NCBI GenBank assembly: GCA_019090405.1
Contig: JAHRVZ010000122.1
Span: 1 to 7,025 of the forward strand
Length of the DNA: 7,025 bases
Source of the DNA: Paracoccaceae bacterium
Lineage (GTDB): Bacteria; Pseudomonadota; Alphaproteobacteria; Rhodobacterales; Rhodobacteraceae
Direction of reading: 5' to 3'
Positions within the stretch are counted from its first letter, which is position 1. Every line of letters starts with the position of its first letter. Both the position numbers and the translations under genes were made by a program. Shown here one piece after another: positions 1 through 6,273 of this stretch. The notes below the pieces were generated by a model, which was not told the origin of the DNA, ran no database searches, and worked only from the letters and a program-made list of their open reading frames with translations.

Positions 1-1062
1 GATTTTGTCGGCTGCTATGATATTCTGCGTGACCGTCTGGAATTGATGGACCGCGCCGACCGCAACAAAGTCGCGCAAAGCATTGAAATCAATGGCCTTG
101 ATGATCCGCTGTTGGAAGAACACGTACCGGCACATCTGTTAGCGCAGTTCCGCGAAGAGCTGGAAATGGCCACTGAACTGTTGCCCAAACTTGACCCGCA
201 GGCCGTGTTAGAGGGGCATATGACGCCGATCTGGTTCGGCTCGGCGATCAATTCATTTGGCGTCAAGGAACTGATGGATGGGATCGGCACCTATGGCCCG
301 CAGCCGCAAATCCAATCGGCAGAGCCACGCAATATTGCCCCGGAAGAACCCAAAGTCGCCGGTTTTGTGTTCAAGGTTCAGGCCAATATGGACCCAAAGC
401 ACCGCGACCGTGTGGCGTTTGTGCGCATGGCATCCGGACATCTGAAACGCGGTATGAAACTGACCCATGTACGCAGCAAAAAGGTTATGACTATATCAAA
501 TCCGGTGCTGTTTCTGGCTTCGGACCGCGCCCTTGCCGAAGAGGCATGGGCCGGCGACATTATCGGCATCCCAAATCACGGCCAGTTGCGCATTGGTGAC
601 ACCCTGACCGAAGGCGAACTTTTGCGGGTAAGCGGCATTCCCAGCTTTGCACCGGAATTGCTGCAGACCGTGCGCGCGGGGGATCCTCTCAAGTCAAAGC
701 ACCTGGAAAAGGCGTTGATGCAGTTTGCCGAAGAAGGTGCTGCAAAGGTATTCAAACCCACTATCGGCTCTGGCTATGTGGTTGGCGTTGTTGGACAATT
801 GCAATTCGAAGTTCTTGCCAGCCGAATCGAGCTTGAATATGGGCTGCCGGTGCGTTTTGAGCAAAGCCAGTTTACCTCAGCCCGTTGGGTTAGTGGTGAC
901 CAACAAGCCGTTGATAACTTTGTTAATCTGAACAAACAGCATATCGCATTGGATAACGATGGCGCCATTGTATATTTGACTCGATTGCAGTGGGATATCG
1001 ACCGGGTTGAGCGGGATTTTCCGGATGTTAAACTGACCGCGACCAAGGAAATGATGGTGTAA
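1..1062 (+). CDS. prfC: Peptide chain release factor 3 (RF3), 5'-truncated by window edge
   Basis: RF3 is a cytoplasmic translational GTPase that removes RF1/RF2 from the ribosome after peptide release. The frame is open from base 1, giving 353 residues before TAA at 1060-1062. Family members are about 530 residues, so roughly the first 175, with the P-loop and switch regions of the GTP-binding domain, lie outside the window. Visible residues 1-6 read DFVGCY, which matches the late G domain as I recall it from E. coli RF3. The end of the G domain shows FGSAIN (about 79-84). Domain II carries the characteristic run KVQANMDPKHRDRVAF (about 125-140), and domain III carries GQLQFEVLASRI (about 265-276). 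The QANMDPKHRDR run separates RF3 from EF-G and other GTPases. A TTG and an ATG at 43 and 46 are internal codons, not starts. A 60-base gap with no clear terminator separates it from the next gene on the same strand. Identification is firm; no frameshift or missing block is seen. Confidence 0.97.
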   Translation, partial: DFVGCYDILRDRLELMDRADRNKVAQSIEINGLDDPLLEEHVPAHLLAQFREELEMATELLPKLDPQAVLEGHMTPIWFGSAINSFGVKELMDGIGTYGPQPQIQSAEPRNIAPEEPKVAGFVFKVQANMDPKHRDRVAFVRMASGHLKRGMKLTHVRSKKVMTISNPVLFLASDRALAEEAWAGDIIGIPNHGQLRIGDTLTEGELLRVSGIPSFAPELLQTVRAGDPLKSKHLEKALMQFAEEGAAKVFKPTIGSGYVVGVVGQLQFEVLASRIELEYGLPVRFEQSQFTSARWVSGDQQAVDNFVNLNKQHIALDNDGAIVYLTRLQWDIDRVERDFPDVKLTATKEMMV

Positions 1063-1110
1063 CAACACTGTCTGACTCTGACGGCAAGACCAAGGCTAGA
1101 AGGTTTCACA

Positions 1111-1115
1111 GGGGA
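1111..1115 (+). promoter_or_regulatory. Ribosome binding site of the glycosyltransferase gene
   Basis: GGGGA lies seven bases before the ATG at 1123, an ordinary Shine-Dalgarno arrangement. It supports that ATG as the start over later in-frame codons. The rest of the 60-base gap after prfC shows no convincing hairpin or promoter, so readthrough from prfC is possible. Confidence 0.6.
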
Positions 1116-1122
1116 CACAGGC

Positions 1123-2043
1123 ATGACCAAATGGGGACTGGTTGCCACGATCAAGGCCGAAACGAACGACATTTTGAAATTTGCCGCCTACCATCTGGAC
1201 CGAGGCGCTCACCGGATATTCATCTATCTTGACGCTGACAATCCCACCGCATTTTCAGCCCTTAAGGCGCATCCGAAAACGCGCGTGATTCTTTGTGATG
1301 ACAAATATTGGAAAGCAGCAGGCGGAAGACCCAAAAAACATCAGGTCCGCCAGACAAAAAATGCAACACATGCCTATGCGCGTCGGGTCGAGGTGGATTG
1401 GCTGATCCATATGGATGTCGATGAATTTTTATGGCCTGATACCAATGTTGGTGACATCCTTGCAGCTTTGCCAACGGACATACAATGCGCCCGCAGCCGC
1501 CCCATTGAATCAATTGCGGGTGATGGCACATTGTTCAAAGGCCATATTCCATCCGGTCCGGAACGCAGCAAAATTGTTCAGCAGATATATCCGACATTCG
1601 GAGAATTTCTAAAAGGTGGCTTTCTAAGCCACGTCGCGGGCAAACTTTTTGTACGCACCGGGAAAGAAAACGTAACGCTCAAAATTCACAATATGTTCTG
1701 GAATGATGAAATGAATCCGGGTCAGGCAGAGTTGCCATCGCTAATGCTCTGCCATTGTCACACCAAAAACTGGGAGGACTGGCTGGCGGCCTATCGTTAT
1801 CGTCTTGAAAAGGGATCTTACCGGGCAGAACTCGGGCCTGCTGGCAGCAATGGCATAACCCTACACAACCTGTTGCACCAAATTGAAAACGATCAGGGAC
1901 AATCAGGACTGCGCGCGTTCTATGATGAAGTCTGCACCGATTCCGAAACTTTGCGTACAGCATTGCAAACAAGAGGCCTTTTGCACCGCTGTAATCTTGA
2001 ACTTGACCAAAAGACAAAGAAACATTTCCCTGATTTTTACTGA
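1123..2043 (+). CDS. Glycosyltransferase family 2-like protein
   Basis: This 306-residue protein resembles the short GT-A-fold glycosyltransferases common in Rhodobacterales (the Glyco_tranf_2_4 type). Such enzymes move a sugar from a nucleotide-sugar donor to a glycan or other acceptor; donor and acceptor cannot be read from the sequence. The N-terminus (residues 4-40) has a beta-strand, then KAETNDILKFAAYHLDRG and RIFIYLDAD, typical of the nucleotide-sugar fold. HMDVDEFLW (96-104) contains the DxD metal-binding motif (D98, D100) followed by Glu. SHVAGKLFVRTG (169-180) and LCHCHTKNWEDWLAAYRYRLEKG (209-231, where family members usually have a His-containing motif) fit the C-terminal part. There is no signal peptide or membrane segment, so it is probably cytoplasmic or peripheral. 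Start: ATG with a good ribosome binding site. It lies between two RNA/translation genes with no other sugar gene nearby, and looks by eye more A/T-rich than they are (25 of 60 bases G/C in 1681-1740). This may reflect a movable accessory gene. Family is fairly sure, function is not. Confidence 0.8.
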   Translation: MTKWGLVATIKAETNDILKFAAYHLDRGAHRIFIYLDADNPTAFSALKAHPKTRVILCDDKYWKAAGGRPKKHQVRQTKNATHAYARRVEVDWLIHMDVDEFLWPDTNVGDILAALPTDIQCARSRPIESIAGDGTLFKGHIPSGPERSKIVQQIYPTFGEFLKGGFLSHVAGKLFVRTGKENVTLKIHNMFWNDEMNPGQAELPSLMLCHCHTKNWEDWLAAYRYRLEKGSYRAELGPAGSNGITLHNLLHQIENDQGQSGLRAFYDEVCTDSETLRTALQTRGLLHRCNLELDQKTKKHFPDFY

Positions 2044-2075
2044 ATTGTTGTATTTTAGGAAACAAATTGCTGAAA

Positions 2076-2127
2076 TTGACGGTTTTAAGCGGGATGAATT
2101 GACCCGACAGCTACTCTTTGCTATTGG
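2076..2127 (+). promoter_or_regulatory. Weak candidate promoter region for the helicase gene
   Basis: The 182-base gap after the glycosyltransferase contains two -35-like hexamers, TTGACG (2076-2081) and TTGACC (2099-2104). A poor -10-like TATTGG sits at 2122-2127, 17 bases after the second. Only its first three bases fit the consensus. The gap is long enough to house a separate promoter, and no strong terminator hairpin for the preceding gene is seen, so both readthrough and independent transcription remain possible. This is inference from hexamer similarity only. Confidence 0.25.
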
Positions 2128-2144
2128 GCGCAGACGAGCCACAA

Positions 2145-2159
2145 TGCACAAATAGTGCA
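2145..2159. repeat. Small inverted repeat upstream of the helicase gene
   Basis: TGCAC (2145-2149), five bases AAATA, then GTGCA (2155-2159) form a perfect 5-bp inverted repeat. It lies about 65 bases upstream of the chosen helicase start and downstream of the weak promoter-like hexamers. It could be an operator or a small leader hairpin. An 8-base palindrome CATGCATG (2196-2203) lies further downstream. Sequences this short arise by chance often, so no function is assigned. Confidence 0.3.
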
Positions 2160-2225
2160 GACCATACGGGTCCGGTTCTAAACATATGTGCGGGCCATGC
2201 ATGCGTCCGTAAAATGCGGATAAAC

Positions 2226-3707
2226 ATGACAAAATTTTCTGACTTGAACCTAAGCCCAAAGGTTTTGAAGGCCATCCAAGAAGCTGGCTATGAAAGCCCC
2301 ACCCCGATCCAGGAAGGTGCGATTCCACCGGCCCTTGAAGGACGCGATGTTCTGGGGATTGCGCAGACAGGCACTGGCAAAACCGCTGGTTTCGTGCTGC
2401 CGATGATTACCATGCTGGCCCGGGGTCGTGCCCGCGCGCGGATGCCGCGCAGTCTGGTGCTATGCCCGACACGCGAACTTGCGGCGCAGGTGGCCGAAAA
2501 CTTCGACACCTATTCCAAACATGTCAAACTGACCAAAGCCCTGCTGATCGGCGGCGTTTCATTTGGCGAACAGGACAAACTGATTGACCGTGGTGTGGAC
2601 GTTCTGATCGCCACTCCGGGCCGTTTGCTGGACCATTTTGAACGTGGCAAGCTGCTGTTGACCGGTGTGCAGATCATGGTCGTGGACGAAGCTGACCGGA
2701 TGCTTGATATGGGGTTCATCCCCGATATTGAACGTATCTTTTCGCTGACACCTTTCACCCGTCAAACGTTGTTTTTCTCGGCCACGATGGCCCCGGAAAT
2801 CGAACGGATTACCAACACGTTCCTGTCAGCCCCGGCCCGCATCGAAGTCGCCCGTCAGGCGACCACCGGTGAGAACATCAAACAGGGTGTTGTGATGTTC
2901 AAAGGCTCGCGCCGCGACCGCGAGGCCAGTGAGAAACGCAAATTGCTACGGGCGTTGATTGATGGCGAAGGTGACAAATGCACCAACGCAATTGTTTTCT
3001 GCAATCGCAAAACCGATGTGGATATTGTTGCCAAGTCGTTGAAAAAATACGGCTATGATGCCGCCCCTATTCACGGCGATCTTGATCAAAGTCAGCGCAC
3101 CCGTACCCTTGATGGCTTTCGCAATGGCTCGTTGCGGTTTCTGATCGCGTCTGACGTGGCGGCCCGTGGTCTGGATGTTCCCAGCGTGTCACATGTGTTC
3201 AATTTTGACGTTCCGGGCCATGCCGAAGATTATGTGCACCGCATCGGGCGTACCGGTCGGGCCGGACGTGACGGCAGTGCCATTATGATCTGCGTGCCGC
3301 GTGACGAAAAGAACCTTGATGCAATTGAACGTCTGGTAGAAAAGCAAATTCCGCGTATCGACAATCCTTTGGCCTCTTCTTCGACCGTGGACTCATCTTC
3401 GCCCGTTGCCCCATCTTCGCCCGTTGCCCCATCTTCGCCCGTTGCCCCATCTTCGGATGTGCAAACACCTCCGAAAAAGGCCAAACCAGCGGAAACCAAA
3501 GCTGAGACCAAGCCCGCTAAACCCGCGCGCAAATCGGCCGAGCCTAAGCCAAAAGCTGCGACCAAGGCCAAAGAGACACCGGCTGCGAAATCCGATCCGG
3601 CACCCCGTGGTCGTGACCGCCAATCCGGCGGCAACAAAGTCGTCGGGATGGGTAATCATCTGCCCAGCTTTATCGCGCTAAGTCTGGATGATCGGCGCAC
3701 CAACTAA
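2226..3707 (+). CDS. rhlE: DEAD-box ATP-dependent RNA helicase, RhlE type
   Basis: This 493-residue cytoplasmic enzyme uses ATP to unwind short RNA duplexes in ribosome assembly and mRNA decay, roles known for the family. All DEAD-box motifs are intact: Q motif (F4 to Q29, SPTPIQ), motif I AQTGTGKT (46-53), Ia PTRELA (81-86), Ib TPGR (130-133), II DEAD (154-157), III SAT (185-187), IV IVFCNRK (256-262), V ASDVAARGLDVPS (308-320) and VI HRIGRTGRAG (338-347). The two RecA-like lobes end near residue 380. The tail (381-470) is low-complexity: three perfect SSPVAP repeats (391-408), then a Lys/Pro/Ala/Glu-rich basic segment likely to bind RNA. A short conserved-looking end, VVGMGNHLPSF, follows, as in alphaproteobacterial RhlE proteins. 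ATG at 2226 was chosen because the Q motif follows at once. The frame stays open upstream to a TTG at 2118 and an ATG at 2214, but those residues look non-helicase. The ribosome binding site is weak (GCGGA, 2216-2220). It converges on rnj. Confidence 0.96.
   Translation: MTKFSDLNLSPKVLKAIQEAGYESPTPIQEGAIPPALEGRDVLGIAQTGTGKTAGFVLPMITMLARGRARARMPRSLVLCPTRELAAQVAENFDTYSKHVKLTKALLIGGVSFGEQDKLIDRGVDVLIATPGRLLDHFERGKLLLTGVQIMVVDEADRMLDMGFIPDIERIFSLTPFTRQTLFFSATMAPEIERITNTFLSAPARIEVARQATTGENIKQGVVMFKGSRRDREASEKRKLLRALIDGEGDKCTNAIVFCNRKTDVDIVAKSLKKYGYDAAPIHGDLDQSQRTRTLDGFRNGSLRFLIASDVAARGLDVPSVSHVFNFDVPGHAEDYVHRIGRTGRAGRDGSAIMICVPRDEKNLDAIERLVEKQIPRIDNPLASSSTVDSSSPVAPSSPVAPSSPVAPSSDVQTPPKKAKPAETKAETKPAKPARKSAEPKPKAATKAKETPAAKSDPAPRGRDRQSGGNKVVGMGNHLPSFIALSLDDRRTN
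3394..3455 (+). repeat. In-frame 18-bp tandem repeat in the helicase tail
   Basis: Three perfect copies of CATCTTCGCCCGTTGCCC (3394-3411, 3412-3429, 3430-3447) are followed by an 8-base partial fourth copy. The unit is a multiple of three, so copy number can change without breaking the frame. Each copy encodes SSPVAP in the linker between the helicase core and the basic tail. Perfect identity at the base level indicates recent expansion by slippage or unequal recombination. Confidence 0.95.
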
Positions 3708-3745
3708 CGTTTCGCGCGACATTGTTTCTGAAAGTTTGATATTTC

Positions 3746-3766
3746 CGGGGGGCACACTGCCCCCCG
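3746..3766 (+). terminator. Hairpin terminator between convergent rhlE and rnj
   Basis: CGGGGGGCA (3746-3754), loop CAC, and TGCCCCCCG (3758-3766) form a perfect 9-bp, very G/C-rich stem 38 bases after the helicase stop codon. Being a perfect inverted repeat between convergent genes, it could act on both strands. The bases right after it are not a clean T-run: ATTTCGG on the plus strand, GAAATATC on the minus strand. A better T-rich stretch (TTTTCGTTT, 3800-3808) lies about 34 bases further on, beyond a duplicated C-rich unit. Hairpin certain; termination inferred. Confidence 0.75.
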
Positions 3767-3798
3767 ATTTCGGCCCCCGTCCCCCGATTTCGGCCCCC
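3760..3798 (-). other. Candidate G-quadruplex motif in the rnj 3' untranslated region
   Basis: Four C-tracts on the plus strand (3760-3765, 3774-3778, 3781-3785, 3794-3798) give four runs of five or six G on the minus strand, separated by 8, 2 and 8 bases. The minus strand is the rnj sense strand, so a transcript reading past the rnj stop would carry all four runs. Two loops slightly exceed the usual seven-base limit, but the long tracts can register to allow three-layer stacking. Folding is inferred and not shown. Confidence 0.45.
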
Positions 3799-3800
3799 GT
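3761..3800. repeat. Perfect tandem duplication of a 20-bp C-rich unit
   Basis: The unit CCCCCGATTTCGGCCCCCGT occurs at 3761-3780 and again, identically, at 3781-3800. The first copy begins inside the 3' arm of the terminator hairpin. Each copy contains the small inverted repeat CCGATTTCGG. The duplication is noncoding and lies 17 bases from the rnj stop codon. Confidence 0.97.
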
Positions 3801-3816
3801 TTTCGTTTAAGCGCGG

Positions 3817-5484
3817 CTAGCGCATCCGGCTAATCACCACGGTGACTTCGGGCTTTTTGCCAATTTCATCCTGCGCCGATTTACGCGTAATACGGCGCAA
3901 TGCTTCTTCCAGTTTGGCGTCGTCCTTTAGGGTCTTTGGTTCGGCGCGGTTCAGGAACTGCCCCAGGTCTTCTTCCAAAACCTCAACAAGCGGCGCTTTT
4001 GATTTGCCGATCTCGCTGATCCCCTTGGTCTCACACCAGGGTTCGCCCAGAGGTTCGTCCTGCTCATCCAGAATGACCGTCACAATTACATGCCCGTTCA
4101 GGGCCATGCGGATACGATCGCGCACAACGCCGTCCAGTGCTCCGATCTTGATCGAGCCATCCAGATAGGTCCGCCCGGTTTCGATATAATCCACGACCTT
4201 GGGGGCATTACCGCTAAGGTCCATCATCATGCCATTGACCACAACAACGCTTTGTAACCCCTTGGCATCGCCCAGTTTTGCGTGCTCGCGCAGGTGCCGG
4301 TGTTCGCCGTGCATCGGGATCAGCATCTGCGGTTTCACGACTTCATGCATCCGCTCAAGATCGGGCCGGTTGGCGTGACCGGACACGTGATAGCGCCCCG
4401 AGCTGTCATCGACGACATCCACACCCATTTCGCTGAACGCGTTGATGATGCGAATCACCCCGCGTTCGTTGCCCGGAATGGTTTTGGATGAAAACAGGAA
4501 CATATCGCCCTCTTTCATCGTCAGCCCCTGATATTTGCCCCGCGCCAGTTGCGCGCTGGCAGCACGGCGTTCGCCCTGACTGCCCGTGACCAGCAGCATC
4601 AGGTTTTCACGCGGCACATCGCGGGCGGCCTCGGCGCTGATGACGGTTGGGAAATCGGTCAGAACTCCGGTTTCGATCGACGCTTCGACCATTCGACGCA
4701 TTGCCCGGCCCAGCAGAACAATGGATCGCCCGGCCCGTTGCCCGGCCTCGGCCAGCGTTTTCACCCGCGCCACGTTGCTGGCAAATGTAGTCGCCACCAC
4801 CATGCCCGGAGCCGCCGATACCAGTTCAGTAATCGCAGGCCCAACGTCAAGTTCGGATCGTCCAGCGTCGGGGGAAAACACATTGGTCGAATCGCAAATC
4901 AACGCTTTGACCCCGTCTTTGCTGACGTCAGCCCATAATTCGGGGTCAAATGCCTCACCGACAAGCGGTGTAGGGTCCAGTTTAAAGTCCCCGGTATGGA
5001 TCAATCGCCCGGATGGGGAATCGATGACCAGTCCGGCACTTTCAGGAATCGAATGCGAAATCGGCAGGAAACTGACGGTAAATGGCCCGGCCTTAACTTG
5101 CTCGGGCCATGCGTTTACAGTACGCACAGCTTCGGCCGGATGGCCATGTTCGCTCATTTTGCGACGGGCTATGTTGGCGGTAAAGACGCGCGCATAAACC
5201 GGTGCGCCAAGATCATTGTAGAAATGCGCCACGGCACCAATGTGATCTTCATGCGCGTGGGTGATGAAAATCGCCTCGATCCGGTCAGCGCGCTCTTTTA
5301 GCCAGCTGATGTCGGGCAGGATCAGATCAACCCCCGGTGTGCTGTCCATATCCGGGAATGCGACGCCCAGGTCGACCAGAATATAGCGTTCGTTGTCTGG
5401 CTTTCCATAGCCATAAACATAGGCATTCATGCCTATTTCACCCGCGCCACCCAGCGGCAGGTAGATCAGTCTTTCACTGCTCAT
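3817..5484 (-). CDS. rnj: Ribonuclease J (metallo-beta-lactamase/beta-CASP RNase)
   Basis: RNase J is a zinc-dependent cytoplasmic enzyme with 5'-3' exonuclease and, in some species, endonuclease activity, acting in mRNA decay and rRNA 5' maturation. The 555-residue length is normal. The metallo-beta-lactamase core has LGGAGEIGMN (11-20), the metal-binding HAHEDH (76-81), H144 in ISHS, and D166 in HTGDFKLDP. The beta-CASP insert (about 200-370) shows CDSTN (197-201), TTFASNVAR (232-240) and VTGSQGE (299-305). It ends at YHVSGHA (365-371), and HGEHRH (392-397) supplies the last metal or phosphate ligand. The C-terminal domain (about 450-555) is intact, with the Rhodobacterales-like ending VVISRMR. 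The ATG lies 3 bases after the coaX stop codon. Its purine-rich AAGGA (plus-strand 5498-5502) is inside coaX, about 13 bases upstream, a long spacer that suggests coupled translation. It is the last gene of the birA-coaX-rnj block. All key residues seen are present. Confidence 0.97.
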   Translation of the reverse strand: MSSERLIYLPLGGAGEIGMNAYVYGYGKPDNERYILVDLGVAFPDMDSTPGVDLILPDISWLKERADRIEAIFITHAHEDHIGAVAHFYNDLGAPVYARVFTANIARRKMSEHGHPAEAVRTVNAWPEQVKAGPFTVSFLPISHSIPESAGLVIDSPSGRLIHTGDFKLDPTPLVGEAFDPELWADVSKDGVKALICDSTNVFSPDAGRSELDVGPAITELVSAAPGMVVATTFASNVARVKTLAEAGQRAGRSIVLLGRAMRRMVEASIETGVLTDFPTVISAEAARDVPRENLMLLVTGSQGERRAASAQLARGKYQGLTMKEGDMFLFSSKTIPGNERGVIRIINAFSEMGVDVVDDSSGRYHVSGHANRPDLERMHEVVKPQMLIPMHGEHRHLREHAKLGDAKGLQSVVVVNGMMMDLSGNAPKVVDYIETGRTYLDGSIKIGALDGVVRDRIRMALNGHVIVTVILDEQDEPLGEPWCETKGISEIGKSKAPLVEVLEEDLGQFLNRAEPKTLKDDAKLEEALRRITRKSAQDEIGKKPEVTVVISRMR

Positions 5485-5487
5485 AAT

Positions 5488-6261
5488 TCAGTTGTTTTCC
5501 TTGTTATACCGATGAATCACGGTCAACCCGTGCATCGTCAAATCATCTTCAAAGGCGTCAAACAACGCCTCGGTTTGCTGGAAAAGCGGGGCCAGCCCCC
5601 CGGTTGAGATTATTTGCATTGGCCGCTCACGTTCGGCCTTTATGCGGGCACATATCTCACGCACCAGCCCCACGTAACCCCAAAACACCCCGGACTGCAT
5701 ACAGGCGACCGTATTGGTGCCAACGACACGCTGGGGTTTGGAAATATCCACATGCGGCAGCGCAGCGGCGGCCTGATGCAGGGCTTCAAGGCTTAGATTG
5801 ACACCCGGAGCAATTGCTCCGCCAACATAGGCACCGTCATGGTCGACGACATCAAAGGTGGTTGCTGTACCAAAGTCGACAACGACCAGATCTCCGCCAT
5901 GGCGATCATAGGCTCCTACTGCGTTTACCAGCCGATCAGGCCCAACCTGGGTGCCTTCGTCGACCCGTGGAATCTGCGGCAACAGGCAGTCGGGTTTTCC
6001 AACAACCAAAGGTCGGCAGCCAAAAAACCTGTCTGCAAATATGCGCAGGTTGAACACAACGCGCGGCACCGTCGACGAGATGATGACTTCGGTTATTTCG
6101 ACATCAATCTTGTAGTGACTGACAAGCGTTGAATACCAAGTGAAATAGGCATCTGCCGTGCGTGAATGATGGGTGGACGTGCGCAAGGTGCACAGAAATC
6201 TGGTTCCGTCCCAGATGGAAAACACGGTGTTGGTATTGCCACAATCAATTGCCAAAAGCAT
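5488..6261 (-). CDS. coaX: Type III pantothenate kinase
   Basis: The enzyme phosphorylates pantothenate to 4'-phosphopantothenate, the first committed step of CoA synthesis, in the cytoplasm. Type III kinases belong to the acetate/sugar kinase/Hsp70 fold, need a monovalent cation, and are known to resist feedback by CoA. The 257 residues are full length. The phosphate-1 loop is D6-C-G-N-T-N-T (6-12). GPDR (107-110) holds the proposed catalytic Asp, D109. DFGTATTFD (129-137) is the phosphate-2 motif, GGAIAPG (147-153) lines the substrate site, and MQSGVFWGYVG (188-198) and STGGLA (219-224) complete the family pattern. Start: ATG with AGGGGG five bases upstream (plus 6267-6272), a strong site lying in the 12-base gap after birA. 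Short gaps on both sides (12 and 3 bases) put it in one transcript with birA and rnj. It ends in the hydrophilic run HRYNKENN. No anomaly is seen. Confidence 0.97.
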   Translation of the reverse strand: MLLAIDCGNTNTVFSIWDGTRFLCTLRTSTHHSRTADAYFTWYSTLVSHYKIDVEITEVIISSTVPRVVFNLRIFADRFFGCRPLVVGKPDCLLPQIPRVDEGTQVGPDRLVNAVGAYDRHGGDLVVVDFGTATTFDVVDHDGAYVGGAIAPGVNLSLEALHQAAAALPHVDISKPQRVVGTNTVACMQSGVFWGYVGLVREICARIKAERERPMQIISTGGLAPLFQQTEALFDAFEDDLTMHGLTVIHRYNKENN

Positions 6262-6266
6262 GGGCG

Positions 6267-6272
6267 CCCCCT
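6267..6272 (-). promoter_or_regulatory. Ribosome binding site of coaX
   Basis: AGGGGG on the minus strand, five bases before the coaX ATG, fills most of the birA-coaX gap and touches the birA stop region (TAA at 6274-6276). It fixes the coaX start and suggests ribosomes finishing birA can restart on coaX. Confidence 0.7.
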
Positions 6273-6273
6273 G

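Noticed and set aside
774..1172. 132-residue minus-strand open frame across the prfC 3' end and the following gap
   Set aside because: Most of it is antisense to conserved RF3 domain III, with no recognisable domain.
2118..2225. N-terminal extension of the helicase from TTG at 2118 or ATG at 2214
   Set aside because: The added residues have no helicase similarity, neither codon has a good ribosome binding site, and the Q motif begins directly after the ATG at 2226.
1903..2328. 141-residue minus-strand open frame spanning the glycosyltransferase end and the rhlE leader
   Set aside because: It overlaps two real genes in antisense and has no recognisable domain; its existence mostly reflects the lack of stops by chance.
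3230..3637. 135-residue minus-strand open frame opposite the helicase tail
   Set aside because: Its regular repeats simply mirror the 18-base repeat and the biased composition of the coding strand.
1123..3707. A novel defence or mobile system around the glycosyltransferase
   Set aside because: No integrase, transposase, terminal repeats, nuclease or toxin partners are present; the neighbours are ordinary housekeeping genes.
4586..5197. 203-residue open frame on the plus strand opposite rnj
   Set aside because: It is antisense to the conserved beta-CASP region of rnj, is Ser/Arg/Thr-rich as expected of a shadow frame, and shows no recognisable motif.
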